Counted from the first letter of the stretch, positions 10,441 to 23,322 are shown. The stretch is 64,000 bases of DNA from Strongylocentrotus purpuratus (GCF_000002235.5 NW_022145613.1:6430519-6494518); one strand, 5' to 3'. Notes: a model not told the origin generated them from the sequence alone. Numbers and translations: made by a program.

Positions 10441-13400
10441 CTTGAGGAGAAGATGAGAATGGGATGACGGATATTTGGTAAGAGAAAAAAAGGAGATTGA
10501 ACGAGAAAGACCTACACAAACGCTCGTCACACAAAAAAAACACACACCCACACTTTCGTAATCTTGTAATTGAATTTCACATCAACAATATATGACTTCA
10601 TTAGATTTGCAAACGTACAGACATGCAATCATTGAAGGAAAATAGATTTGTAAAACCCAGAGGAGAGCAACAGTTAACAAGTCATTTCTACAATGAATTA
10701 TTAATCTTTAAAATGGTATCCAAATAAATGAGATATACATGTACTCACATGAAAATCGGATCCACCATGCCTGGTCACATCTTGCAATCATCGAAAGTGA
10801 TGTTCCTATTCATTCTCCTGACGGCTTGTTAGAATCTCGACAATGAACGAGTGAAACGCATGCCGTTTCCGTCATTATTTGTGGCTAAAAAAATTAATCC
10901 TTGGATATTTGAATAGATGGCAGGTTTCGGGTGAATAGTCAATAGTAATGTGAATAAAAGTAAAAGGAAATGTGATCAAGATAGCGCCCATATTTTTGTC
11001 ACCATATCAAAAATTTACACCAAATATAATGAAAATAAATTACAACAAAAGAGCAACAATAAACCAATACACAAAAGAAACAGGAAGTACACGAAACAGG
11101 AGATAAAAATAATCAAACATAGAACAAAAATTGCACAATTCGCCTGTGCCCGGGGATAGCACGTCCTTTTCATGTTTGACTGTTTCCTCTCATTATCATT
11201 GAAACAAATACTGACTTATCTATTTCAGTCTCCAAAACCCAGAACTCTAAGGCAAAATTATATCCACCGGAACATTTTCACGAAATATAAAATTATATCG
11301 AGGTTAATATTTTCTTATTTTAAATTTGACTTTTATTCTCTCATGAGTTAACATTAATAGGCGGTCTACCTCTACAATTGTTTACGCATGATATATTTGT
11401 CGTTGAGAAACTGTTTACAAAGAAAATTAGTTAAATGCTTTCATATCTTATGTTAATGGTGGAAACAAACAGTCGTGCATAGGGGAATTAATATATTCTT
11501 ATTCGTAAAAATGGAAATTGATATCGTGATATTTTTTGCTGAAATTCATCCAATCAACCTCTATGAATGTTTCTTCACTGCTCTTTAGTTGTTGCTTTTT
11601 CTTCACATCTTTCATCATAAACTATCAATATACTAGAACAGTAATCATGATGCGATTGCGCCTCGATTTTAAGAATGTTCTATTCCGGATTTAATTTCTG
11701 ACCAAATCGTTTGTAAACATTTTCAACTGTACAAATGTCGTACGAATATATTACCTTTCCTCCCACTCATCCTCTTTCCTCGCCTTTCATTAAATCATTC
11801 GCTCTTTTGATGAAAGGGGAATACTTTAATGCGAGAAATGTAAACAATCACAAACTGCTGCCATCATATTTCAGTCGTTTTCATTATTAAGCAGTGTGGA
11901 TTAGTTTGAAATTCACTCGTCGGAGAGCCGATGTGTCTGTATTTAATAAAAAGATAAACAATGATAGCCACTCTCCTCCTCCTTTCGTCATCGTATCAAG
12001 TCTCCGTTTCCATAGCGATTTTTAGTATGTCTTTGGTTTCATTAACGTAGCAGCTTTAACCCTATCGTTGCTAATTCAGACATATTACATGTTCGTGTAA
12101 CGCCAGTGATCAGTTAATGATCACGAGAGGTTTAACCCTCAACGGAGATAGGGATAATTGTGGGCGAGTGGAAAAGAGGATGGCTTTTCACCTAAGTACT
12201 TTTTCCTCTATAAATGGTAAAGCTCTTTACTGTAATGAATGGATTTACAAGGTAATCTTAATGTACATACCTGGATACCTTTTGATGAAAGTTGTAACTT
12301 TAATAGTTATTTCATTGCTTCCGACAGATAGAGGGATTGTCTTAAGTTTGCGGGTGTCATACTGTATAATTTATTTTGATGCTTCAAAATCACTAAATTT
12401 CATGATTTTAAAATTACATCTCGATACATTATTGATACATAATTGCCATTATAAATATATAGTTTAATTTCAAAATTAGCTTGATATATGTCTCTGTCCA
12501 CAATATCGCAGCTCCTGACAAATAGGCTATTGCTTTGCTTCGATATTCCATCAAAACATTCTTTTTTTGTTCTTTAAAAAGATGCTCACCAACAGCTATG
12601 TGAATATAAGGCTACAGCCCGAGCACGAGACCGACAGCTCACATCAATCTCGAGGCTCTTCTAACTTTTCATTTCTTCAGATTGTCAACTAATAGCTGAC
12701 AAAGTCGTTGTCTTTGGCTGACGGTCTACTAAGATGTCTAAAACCTGGAAATGCGTATGTCAAGGCGGCTTTGAAACGTTCACTAGAATTAATATAAATT
12801 TCTCAAGGCTCGCGTTTTAATGAAAGTGAGCATCCCGGCCGTGCTGCATTTGTGAATCTTCATTTACAACATCCGCCCCAACATCTTCATGCGTACTTAA
12901 GAGACAGCTCTCGGGCGATGCCTCGCATTAATGGGACCTCTGTAAGCGAAAAGGAGTCTGTTTAAGGAACATCTTTGTAGTATCACCGCTTTAAAGTACC
13001 AATTCATGATTCTGTTTTAACATTAAATTGACTGAGTGAGTACGTTTCATTTCGATGCTACCGATGGGTAGCGTTACATATTGGCCATTGTTAAATTAAT
13101 CAATTCATCCAACTTGCACTAGCATTAAGAAAAAACTGAGAGCTCAGATAGTCTCTACCGAGTTGAACAAATTGATTGCAGGAAATTTGAAAGACGACCA
13201 CTGATTATTTAGGTATGTATTACTTTTTGAAATATATAGATGTTCTATTTCTATTCATCAATAAAACTGGAGCATTAATCTTTCAAGAAGAAAAAACTGG
13301 ACGTATTGACATCAATACGTTAGTCCTGAAGCAGATTGTAAAATGTTTAGCTCATGAATCTATTTCGACAAAACCTTAATCTAAAATGAGAAATATTCCA

Positions 13401-13848
13401 TGCTCATCTCTTCAATGCCCCCCCCCCCCCCGGCTTGCCAGGACTCGGGGGCGTCCTTTTAACGGAATGCGACAATTTTATGGAACGAAGGCCTAACTTT
13501 AGGTAGATTTTCCGAAAATTCATGTTCATTTAAAAAGATGCTGCTCACTAGATTGCTGAATGGTAGGAAAAAGGCTATTTCAACGCCTTCAGCTGTTGAC
13601 TATAGGCGTCAGATTAAAATCACATTTCGATAATCGCATGATTCTCCCCCCCCCCCCCTCCCTCCATTATACAGTATTGATTTGTTTCTCTTCTGAGTTT
13701 CTGAGTAGTAAGCCGAAATAAATATTTTTTCGGTCAAATTCCTATCACTCGTTGCCTTTATCTTGATATCATGAACAACTTTTCATTTAATTACATATTT
13801 ATGCACTTTTTTCCAAACTTGTCTATTTTCTAGGATTCAGAACTAACT

Positions 13849-14032
13849 ATGGCTTCGACCAAATGTCGGCCTGGCGTACTTATCGTTCCCATCTTGCTAT
13901 GGATGACCAGGACTATCATCTCGACAACGATGCCGACAACTGACTTTGACAAGATCATCATGGAAAATTCAACGGACATGAATAATAGTAAAGCTATGGA
14001 CGAGGAGATGGAGCCACCTGTAGAAGTTCAAG
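13849..14032 (+). CDS. Receptor copy 2, exon 1 (signal peptide)
   Basis: The ATG and hydrophobic leader match copy 1. A 30-bp in-frame difference removes the RRHRR segment. The same two alternative donors exist (after 14032, GC type; after 14041, GT type), both in phase 1. Confidence 0.75.
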
Positions 14033-17000
14033 GCAAGTTTGGTAATTCTTTCCCAAGCAAGAGGCGTAGGGCTTTTGTACACATTTTGATCTGCCTTTTT
14101 TTGTTGGTTTTAAGTTCTCACTACCAAATAGGGTATCATAAGAAACAAATATATGTTAATAGTAGATTATATTTATATATTCCAAAGTACAAGAAAAGTT
14201 GAAATTATTTAATGATCGGTCAAAATTCGAAAAAATGAGTCATTCATCTTACTCGGCCATCTCATATTAATAATAACAATAACATTTAGCTTTTATATAG
14301 TGCTTAATACAAATGTCTCTAAGCGCTTTACAAATATACCATTACCCCGGTCATTGGATTCAGTGCTTGCCCGCACACACTGTGTGCACAATCTCCACTC
14401 CCTGGGGAGCATTTCAGCCAGGCGTTACTTGACGCTCATAACTGTTTGACCGACAATTACGGTCGCGTCCTACCGGGTACCCATTTAACACCTGGGTGGA
14501 GAGTAGCAAGTGCAGGTTAATATCTTGCCAAAGGATGTTAGTGCCGTGTCGGGATTCAATTCCTCGACCTTCGCATGTACAGTCAAGCGCCTTAATCCGT
14601 TGTTTGTATCCATTTATAGGCCTCTAGGACTAAAGAGAGTTACGAATTTTATTAATGATGAAATAAAACACTTTAATTGCTTCCACAACAATCTCCATAT
14701 TTGATTTCCGGATTACTATTAATTTTGTTGCTGTAAACATTGTTATACATTCTAGTTTCTATACATGTATATCATCATGTATACAAAAATAGCGGACTTG
14801 TCATCAGGATAAAATCATGCTGTGGCAATTGCTGATCAGTTTTGGGAATCTTTTCTCTATGCGTTTACCGTACTACTTATAATGGACTACTTGTACTATC
14901 GTTTTAATCTCAATTTATATAAGACCACTAGAATCTTAAATTTACTTCTCATTTCCATCATTTATTTTCCAGACGACCAATCTAACATAACGGCAGGAAA
15001 TTTGACGATTCCGATTTGTCTCGACAAGCACGTTTGTCCCGAAAGATCCTGTACAGTTCCTCATTACACGAATCAGGCATGTAGCTGTGATGAGATGTGT
15101 ACCTTCTTCGGTGACTGCTGTCCTAGGACCCTGTCCAAGGAACATCCAAGAAATTGCCACCTAAACGGGGGAAAGAATTTTTCAAGCATATATGACCGGT
15201 CTCAATTTAGCTGTGTAAAGGTAGCGTCGTATGCTTGTTCAGCCTATTTCTATCTGATCTCCAAATGTTCAGGTCCAGTGGGCAATGATTGGATTAGGGA
15301 GAAATGCGAATCTCCCTCCCTCTCTTCAGGAGCATTCAGTCTTGAGTCTGTCCCACTTTCTTTGGGAAGTATCGTAAGCTACAGAAACGTGTACTGCGCG
15401 ATTTGTAATGAACAGGATCCTTTACAACTAAAACCATGGTTGGTAACGATGCAATGTTCTGATGACGTCACTGAAGAGCTGAAAAACAAAGAGCGAACAC
15501 TAGAGGAAGTAGTTCGTGACCAACTCTGCCAGTTTTCTGTGGATCCTTCTTCCAACGGTACATCGGCGAGAGAATGCGTAAGGATGGGATGTGCATCAAA
15601 TTACGTAGACACTTGTCCGCTTTCCTCTGACACGGGGCTTCAATTGGCATGCGCGTCTTTTAGCGCGCATATTTTCTTGGAGACCAACTTTGAGTGTGTT
15701 GCCTATAAGAACCCAGCTTGTTACGCGTGCAGCGTCGAACATGTGCCATACCACGAGCGAATTTGTACAGGTGGTTGCTATGGAGGTTTTGGAGCGCTCT
15801 CTTCCATACCCTTGTCAGTCCTTTTCGATTTTTCATCTCAGGGTGGGGTCAGAATACTAGAGGATGACACACTCGTTTCTGAAACTACAGTTGTGTGTCA
15901 GTCAGGAGAGGTGTTCGATCCATACGTCGGATCATGTTTGAGACTGTCATGTCCTGAAGGCTACGAAATGATTGGAAATGAATGTGCAAAGGAATTGTCA
16001 GCCCCGTTTTCAGCAGATGACTTGGCATGCAGTCTCCTAAGATCATACAGCAGCCAAGTCGTCACTGTTACCGTGATTACAAATGACCAAGGCTTATGCG
16101 CAAGTCAGCAATCGAGAGTTCAAAATTGCAATTTAGACAGGTTAATACTTGCTACGAAAAACCATTCTTTGTTAGAATGTGAGGAAAATGAACTTGATGA
16201 TCAGTACGAGACGGTTTTCATATGGCAATTAGAAGAAGACTATCAACTGACTGATTATGAAAGCAGCATACTCTCTGCTTTATCTGAAAAGAATACAAAC
16301 AACGCAGTTTGCAATATCTCCTCTTTTTCCATGTACAGTCGTTGTAAACCAAATGATATTGGCACGGGTACACAGGCCTTCAATGAAACGTTCACACAGC
16401 CAACAGATACTACTGCTCATGAAGGCGACTTAAATCCCTTCACCAGGGCTTCGGACACAAGTTCCAGCAATGAATTTAAGGTACTTAAAACAAAATACAA
16501 TTTGATCCACGAAAGAAATGATAACATGAAGAACATGTCTACGTTCACTTGTAGCTTAACTGCAACGGAGCTTCTATGTTCAAGTTCGGTATTCAATATA
16601 AGTCTGTTCGTTCGTCTAGGGGATGATGGCATGCTGCAGTACGTGCCATCGGGTGATGTAATCAATCCTGCAGAATATGTCTCACTTGGTGATGGCACGA
16701 TCCGAGCTTGTCAGTTCTTGAGTCAAAATGGCACCGTCAACGAAACTACAATATATTCCTTTTTCCGCTACTCATCCACACAAACAACCCTTAGCCTGGC
16801 AGGCACAACCCTGTCGCTTGCGTCTCTATTCATTACGCTCGTTTGCTACATCACGTTCCCTACACTTCGTCGACTAGTCAGCAACCAGCTAATCATGGCT
16901 TTTTGCGGAACGCTCTTTGTTGCACAGTGTCTTTTCTTGTTCGGCGGTATGGCCAGTTCGGTGTCCCAAAACCTGTGCAGAACCCTCGCGGCGTTCTTAC

Positions 17001-18988
17001 ACTTCTTTTGGTTGTCTGTGTTCACCCTGTCCTCTTCAATCGCATTCGATCTTCGTCGGACCTTTGGATCTAACAATACTATTAAGGTTTCTACGGCAAG
17101 TCGCAAGGTCTTGTTACTTTACATAGCAGTCGCCACTGGGATACCCTTGTTAATTGTGGTTATCAGTCTGATTCTGAGTGTCTTCGTAGATGATGACATT
17201 GATTTGCATTACGGTAACGAGTTAGCTTGTTGGGTTGGAGGTGGAAAAGCCAACCTCGTCGTGTTTGGTGTGCCAGTTGTTGTCCTGTTGGCGTTCAACT
17301 TCTCCTGCTTCATTGATACAATACGTGGCATATCCCATTCCAAAAGGGACAGCATGACCTTACACGAGGGAACAGAAAATCGAAGCAACCATCAGGAACT
17401 TCTCAAAATCGCCATAAAGGTAGGAATATTAAGATGAATTTGTCCCTGCCCATCAGAAGCAAATGAAAATCATTCTCTATCTCGCTTTGCGTTTTCCCGT
17501 ATACCTTATACTGCACATAAATTCTATATACGTACATTTATCACATTTCAGGCATTCAAATGCATCAAACATCACATTGTAACCCATTTTAATAGTTTTC
17601 GGAAGTATCAGACTACCAGTCGATAAAATGTATTGTATAACATTCATTAGAATATTCATCAGAATCGAATAATCACCAGAAGATAATCGAGTGTATTTCA
17701 CATTTCTATGACTTCTGATGAATTCTCTCTTTCGAAAAAATTCGTACTTGGGTATTACTTTATCCTTTATTTACATATTATTAAGTACAATATATTGACA
17801 TTCATGGTCATATTATTGCCATGTCAAATGGTTTTTTACACCAAGAAACCAATTGAAGTGCAAGTATGTTCCTGGTATTTCCTGAGATTCAGCAGATAAC
17901 TCCAAGGCCTAATTGCTCTTTATGTATACTGATGAACGCGTTAGTAAGTTTGCTGGAGGAATAAGTAAATTGTCTTCACATTTGAAGTATAGTTATATTT
18001 TCTGTATTCTTGATGAGGCGGTTCGGGCGTATAGGGTTAATCGGAATGTAATGAATGAATCTCAAATATAACGACAATGTTATCGCAGGAAAATGAAGTG
18101 AGAATGGGAAGCTCTATCTCAGGCCTTCTCAACTAGTTTATTAGAAGTGCCAAAACAAACATTTATTGAGGTTGAAGTGCCAACCTGTATGTTTGGTGAC
18201 TGTGTTGCGAGGAAGCGTAGCGACCGAGCCAATACCGGGTGGGGTCCAGGGGGCGAAGCCCCCGAAAGCTAGTGGAATTAGGGCTTTTTTAAGGCCCAGA
18301 TGTGGCATTTTTAACACCTTTTTGTTCCATACAACATCAATCATAATTTCATATAGATGTAAAATATTTAGTATAATTCCTGGCTAAAATCTACATTGGA
18401 AGTTAATTTATATGTAGTTATTTTGGTGCAATAAACACGGAAAATGTCAAAATCAAGTGAAAATCAAACAAACAAAATGGCTTGCTTATATTTTGGGCTC
18501 AACTTCGACTGCGACTTTTTGATTTTGCTGATTTTTTAATTTTTTTAAATTTTTTCTTTCTTTAATTTTTAACGTTTAATTTTAATTAATTTTTTGGAAC
18601 AGCCGCGCGCCGCTTCGATTGACCGCGCGCGCCGCCAGTTGAGAAGGCCTGCTCTATCTTCTGCTAGTCTGCCAACTATATTTTACCATGATTCTTGAAT
18701 TGTTGATGTTTTCTTCCCTCAATACAGATCTCTTCGCTCATGGGTTTCACATGGCTGTTCGGCTTCGTAGCTGCTTTCAGTAAACATCAAGCCGTCTGGT
18801 ATATCTTCATCATCCTCAACTCACTCCAGGGAGTGTACATTTTTCTGGCTTTCGCTGCTACCCGCAGAGTGTTCGATCTATGGCGTGGTCTAGTGCTTGA
18901 GAAGACCGTCGATACCAGCCTTCGTGATTCCTCTCTGCAGCTTAGGGATAGGTCGACGTCGAGCTCTGTACAAAAGACATCCATATAA
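13849..18988 (+). CDS. Secretin/adhesion-like seven-helix receptor, copy 2
   Basis: Exons 13849-14032, 14973-17419 and 18728-18988 join to 963 residues with the same splice phases as copy 1. It has the same order of signal peptide, somatomedin B-like cysteine cluster, Cys-rich ectodomain, and helices 1-5 in exon 2 and 6-7 in exon 3. The membrane domain is almost unchanged, whereas the middle of the ectodomain differs most (around 15720-15830). Relative to copy 1 it gains two cysteines (codons 15236-15238 and 15590-15592), lacks a 10-residue basic segment in exon 1, and has a 4-residue insertion near 16000. Intron 1 holds a SINE-like repeat and intron 2 a hAT-like element, neither touching splice sites. 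No GPS motif is seen. The frame looks fully intact, so both paralogues are probably functional. Confidence 0.85.
14271..14598 (+). mobile_element. SINE/MITE-like dispersed repeat in intron 1 of receptor copy 2
   Basis: A roughly 328-bp block interrupts sequence that is continuous in copy 1 near 4403. It opens with a TAATAATAA tract and contains TATATAGTGCTTAATAC and CTCTAAGCGCTTTACA, a pattern I recall as common in sea urchin and other marine invertebrate genomes. A truncated inverted relative lies at about 63183-63262. Family naming needs a repeat-library search. Confidence 0.65.
14973..17419 (+). CDS. Receptor copy 2, exon 2 (ectodomain and helices 1-5)
   Basis: The acceptor TTATTTTCCAG ends at 14972 and the donor AAG|GTAGGA follows 17419. 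The open frame happens to extend upstream into the intron as far as an ATG at 14822. That extension is closed by stops in copy 1, so it is most likely not coding. Confidence 0.9.
18120..18651. mobile_element. 532-bp non-autonomous hAT-like element
   Basis: Perfect 15-bp terminal inverted repeats (CAGGCCTTCTCAACT) are flanked by the 8-bp target duplication CTCTATCT (18112-18119 and 18652-18659). Copy 1 has the empty site near 7945. An 8-bp duplication with CAG-initial ends is the hAT signature. There is no transposase; the right part is GC-rich (GCGCGC runs) next to a T-rich block. It lies inside intron 2. Confidence 0.92.
18728..18988 (+). CDS. Receptor copy 2, exon 3 (helices 6-7 and tail)
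   Basis: The acceptor CCTCAATACAG ends at 18727. The exon encodes ISSLMGFTWLFGF onward and ends at TAA. The tail differs from copy 1 by only a few residues. Confidence 0.9.
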   Translation: MSSLMGFTWLFGFVAAFSKHQAVWYIFIILNSLQGVYIFLAFAATRRVFDLWRGLVLEKTVDTSLRDSSLQLRDRSTSSSVQKTSI

Positions 18989-19162
18989 GTGATGCGACAT
19001 GAATTGGAGGGGGGGGGGGATTTGTTGACGAGACCATCAACCATTACTTACCATACATCTTAGGTCGTTCCTTCCTGGAGAGGACACCGATCTGAAAGTT
19101 CCCTGCAATGCGTTCTGTCTTGTACTTTTGACCTTGCTTGACTCCCAGCGCAGGAAATGCCT

Positions 19163-19217
19163 AATGGCGTAGTCTAGTGCTGGAGAAGGCCGTGGGCCCC
19201 AGCCTGCGTGATTCCTA
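19163..19217 (+). pseudogene. Relic of receptor exon 3
   Basis: About 55 bp match 8169-8223 of copy 1, from the GGCGTGGTCTAGTGCTGGAG region to the GCGTGATTCC region, with several substitutions. At the two bases that separate copies 1 and 2 (GTGCTGGAG versus GTGCTTGAG, CCTGCG versus CCTTCG) the relic has the copy 1 state. It lies just past the end of unit A2, suggesting a third, mostly lost unit or a rearrangement scar. Confidence 0.75.
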
Positions 19218-19444
19218 TATCAAAACCCCTTTTTTCTGTTGAAGTAAACAAAATAAGTAAATGTTTTTACATGAAATAACATAATCTTTCAATACAAATT
19301 AAAAAACAGTACTCCTCCACACAGAGAGAGAAAGATAAAAGATAAAAGACAAAAAAGCACCTGGTATATACTGCGATCATTCTTACCAGTTAAGAAAACA
19401 AAATATACTTCTTTTCCTTTCTGCAGCTGGACATATCAAACATA

Positions 19445-20305
19445 TAGTTTTTTGCGGCCAATTTTACACTTTTTAAATTCAAATTCATGAACGTGCATTC
19501 AAATTCACATAGTGGTCGCTCACATGTGAATTCGGGCATTCGAATTCAAAATCAGAGCAGTCAATTTCATTTATCGGCACTCTTATTCATCTTCCGTGAA
19601 ATCAAATTCACGAATGTGCATACAGTTTCCTTCTTCGTGCATTCAGGTTAACGCGGCGCTCACGATAAGCCCGTTTGAGGCACTCAATTTCATTTTTTGG
19701 TGATCAATTTCCTACTACGTGGATTCAATTTAGTGAAATATTGAGAGGGATTCCAGATAAGAGGGAAACTTTGATTTCTTTAAATAAATTATTTGTAATT
19801 TTTGTTAATCACTGTTACACGAGGAAATCTCTACAGTTTAATTAATGTTCTTTGTTTATCTGGCAGTAATTGTTGCCTTGTGATAATGTATTTGATTATC
19901 ATATCGCTAATTATATATATATAGGCTTAACATGAATATCTCGTACTACACCTTTATTTCAGTATATATTTATACGAGTTCTAAATTATTGGAAACATTA
20001 GTAGAGTTTTAAAACCTAAAAAATAGTGATTTGAAGGTGATGTCTGCAATATAACTGCAGAAATGCATTATCTCTCAATTTAAAAAAAAAAATCAATTAA
20101 TGCATTTCTACAAACCTTAATGAAAAGACTTTTCAATGAAATTGTTCTTTTGTATGATGTATATATACCAGTTATGTGCTTGTGTTCCTCTCTCTCTCTC
20201 CACCTATCACGCCCTTGCTCTCTCCTTCTCTCTCTCTCCACCTATCACGCCCTTTCTCTCTCCTTCTCTATCTCTCTCACTCTCTCTTCCATGTCACCCT
20301 CTACC

Positions 20306-20343
<38 letters not shown>

Positions 20344-21349
20344 CTCTGTTTCTCTCTGATCTCTCTCCTCAACTTGTCTCCCCTTTCCTCTTTTACCACC
20401 CCCCCCCCCCAGTTATTCTTCATATTTATATTTTATACCCCTTTTTTATAGGCCTAATCAGATATGATAAGCTGAATACCAGTCACCTATGGATCCAAAG
20501 ATAATTCCTATTAAGATCCACTTTGCTGATGAAATCACACATTATTAAACATGGATAACGCTCCCTACAAGAACAAATATACTTCACCCATCCTAAGATC
20601 AGCATACACACTTTTACAATACTCAGACATAATGCCGAGTCCACTACAAAATAAACAAAACCCTTTTATATTTTCTTATCTTTGGCAAATCTTGGTAATT
20701 ACGTGCATTTATAAATTTTGAAAATGCCACGAAAAATGTGATGTTTGTACAATATTTGATGAGTTGAAAGTAACCGAGTGTCATTCTTGATCGAGTGATA
20801 TTGCACTTAGGCAGTTTCTGCAGTTTCCATATACACTGTATACAGCTTTTTGGTATGTGTTTGTGCCCAGGCCTGTTTGTGACATGAGTAATATGGCAAG
20901 TTATATATTTATGTCTTTAACTTTTTGTTAGTTGAGAGAGTTTACAAATGAAAATGAACAAGATAATGCAAATGTCATGATAATGAAGCCTACATTTTTC
21001 ACAAAATGAGCAAAAAAAGCTTCTCAAAGACCCCAAAGAAACTAAACGCAATACTTTTTTTGAAATTGAGTGCACTTATTTCAAACATGCTTGCTCATTC
21101 ACGAATTTGAATGACCAACGAGACACTGTAGCCGACATTACATGAATTTGAATGCTCTTTGCACGAAATGTACGCTCTTATTTAACATTTGAATGACCCG
21201 ATTTAACAATTGATTGCACGGATAGTGAATTTGAATGACGGATTTAGAATTTGAAAGCTGATTCAACGCTGCGAGTGCGAATTGCGCGAATTCAAATGAT
21301 CGGAATATGAACTTAAATGAAAAAAGTGTGAAATGGCCGCAAAAACCTA
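19445..21349. mobile_element. 1.9-kb element with long degenerate inverted termini
   Basis: The left end (TAGTTTTTTGCGGCCA) and right end (complement TAGGTTTTTGCGGCCA) mirror each other. About 300 bp on each side carry many spaced copies of a GAATTTGAATG-like motif in opposite orientation. TA flanks both ends, but the short palindromic context leaves the target duplication uncertain. The interior has no transposase frame; it holds a CT microsatellite. It is probably a non-autonomous DNA transposon. Confidence 0.7.
20187..20400 (+). repeat. CT microsatellite with two copies of a 25-bp variant
   Basis: (CT)n runs enclose two copies of CTCTCCACCTATCACGCCC, then a long pure CT block. Apparent Ser/Leu-rich open frames across it are artefacts. 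Confidence 0.9.
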
Positions 21350-22016
21350 TATTATGAAATGCGTATTAATTGTATAAAATCATTCATATGTTCATACATA
21401 TCTATCGATGTTCTATAGTGATAATTTAGAGATACATATATCCATTTTGCACAACTTTGTGAAAGATATTATTAGATTTATCATAAAACAGCGTACATTG
21501 GTCTCAACGTTTTACCAATAAGGTCAACTTTCCAAATTAGGAAATTTACCTATCAGAGACACGTTGACTCTCTAGAGTCTCATAGCTTAGCATATGTATT
21601 GCGAGTCACGGTGTGTATGTTGGTGGGTCTGCGTGTATTTATACGAGTAAAAAGCGATGTGACGCTGATTTAAAAACTAAATCTAGGCCCTTAATTAATG
21701 CTTATTTTCTTGTACGTATTATTGTATTTGCATCATTTTATATTAAGCCTGCGATATGAATGCACTACCTGCAATATCACAAAAAAAAGTATTTAATGTT
21801 TAGCTAGACATGTTTTAGAAACTTTATATGGTGAATTACAGAATAACATATGTATTTGATTCAATGAAATATTTTAACCGACTGCCAAGAAAGCAAGTAC
21901 GTGCTTGTCTGTAAGAAACAAACGAGACGGCTTTGTGTCCTATCCGAGGGACTTGTTAATTGAGGAATAATGCTTTTCCAAACGGCACCAGTACATCAAC
22001 TTCAATGAACGGGACC

Positions 22017-22054
22017 TCCCGGTTACGAGACCACTGCTCTACCACTGAGCCATC
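22017..22054 (-). repeat. tRNA-like fragment (A box and degenerate anticodon arm)
   Basis: On the - strand, TGGCTCAGTGG at 22042-22052 is a perfect internal-promoter A box, followed by an imperfect anticodon stem-loop reading TCTCGTAAC. The T arm and B box are not convincing, so this is a tRNA relic or SINE head rather than a working gene. Confidence 0.45.
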
Positions 22055-22979
22055 ATTATTAATATACATGTATATATACTAACGCTTTGACCGGTAATGC
22101 TATGGCAAGGATTTACCTTCATACCTATTGCAGTGCTCACAATCAAAATAACTATAGTCGAATATTTCTAGAATGGTATCCGAATAATTGGATTAAAATA
22201 ACACTCCCCCAAATAATTGTGTTATATAAATGTAAACAGATGTCGTCTCTCACGTGTAAAGTCATAAACCTTTTTTGTCCTGTTTTGACACTTCGTGTAA
22301 TTTCGTGTTCATTCATCGAACATCGTTTCTGTAGTTTGTTTGTTGTGAGTGTTACATGAATATACCTTTGAACATATTCAAAGGAAATACACCTTTAGCA
22401 AGTAATAAATTGGTGATTGTGGCATTAAACGTAATGTTTCTTTGCGCAAGGTTTCGTGATTGTCAGTTATTGGTCTGCGGCTTCTCGTGTAAATATGTAA
22501 AAACGATGCTCTAACACAGACTTGTGGAGATAGATCGAGCACATATTACTTTAGCCATGATTTGTGAAACCAATCTTTTTCAGGTCTTTTTTTTCGGGTA
22601 GGCCGGTCATAGGAAGTAAAACATGACTTCTCGTTGTCCTATTCCTAAGCTTGTTTTATTATTTACAGTGATAAGCATTGCACTCTGGACTGTGACATAT
22701 CGAAATATGTCAAAAAGAAAAAAACATAACAATTATCAGTTTTTTCCTCTTCATATTCCCCAATTAGCTCTCAAGTGTTCTAAAAGTATAGATAGAGCAA
22801 TGTTTTGGAGGAGGATCATCTGTCCGTTCCACCTTATGCCCGCCCCAACCCCATTTTGTATGACTACTCTTTCGATCTGGTCCTCGGATGAACTGGACGA
22901 AAGAGAAAACAACTGTAACAAATTATATCGTATCTAGAAAAATCATTTGCATTAAACTTTTAAATCTATGTTTAAAGAG

Positions 22980-23322
22980 AAGGTTGAGTTCTTGGGAGAG
23001 GTGAAAAAAATAATTTGTGAGCATTTTCATTGTTATTATGACAGTGGTGTCAGTGTTCCCTGAAAAGCATGGCTTTATATTCTAAATATGACATGTGTAC
23101 AGCTTAAAAATGTGGGCCCCATTTGTATGCCACATGTTTGTGTAGTCCCATATACATCTGTCCGTGTACAATGATTTTTACTTCTTATCATTTTGATGAC
23201 TCCAGAACCTTGCAGTTCACACCAATACTTTTTCGCTATATTATGATCAACTTTTTCTGATCGATTCCACACCGTTTCTCTCACCTTTCCAATCGCATAA
23301 CCAGAACCCAATTGTATCTTTA
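22980..23322 (+). mobile_element. Degenerate copy of the AAGGTAAAGACC MITE family
   Basis: Shares the blocks CCCATATACATCT and CCAGAACCTTGCAG with 39268-39635 in the same orientation. The terminal repeats are eroded (GTTGAGTTCTTGG and its partial complement). Confidence 0.6.

Larger units (their letters stand above)
8358..10902. other. Spacer between receptor units, no gene seen
   Basis: Unique AT-rich sequence between the two tandem units. It holds a small hairpin (9604-9644), a degenerate inverted relative of the 2502-3005 MITE (about 9640-10115) and a GA-rich microsatellite (10339-10440). The short open frames here are AT-rich noise without recognisable domains. Confidence 0.5.
10903..19117 (+). 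repeat. Tandem duplication unit A2 (receptor gene copy 2 plus flanks)
   Basis: Collinear with unit A1 from base 1 onward. It has private insertions at 14271-14598 and 18120-18651 and lacks the A1 insertions. Homology ends near 19117, inside the 3' flank. The upstream part (10903-13848) contains no recognisable gene. Confidence 0.85.

Noticed and set aside
14822..14972. In-frame upstream extension of receptor copy 2 exon 2 starting at ATG 14822
   Set aside because: Copy 1 has stops in this frame, a good acceptor lies at 14972, and a proper signal-peptide exon exists upstream.
22623..22937. 104-codon frame with hydrophobic N-terminus
   Set aside because: It lies in a repeat-rich spacer, composition looks random after the first 30 codons, and there is no paralogue or domain.
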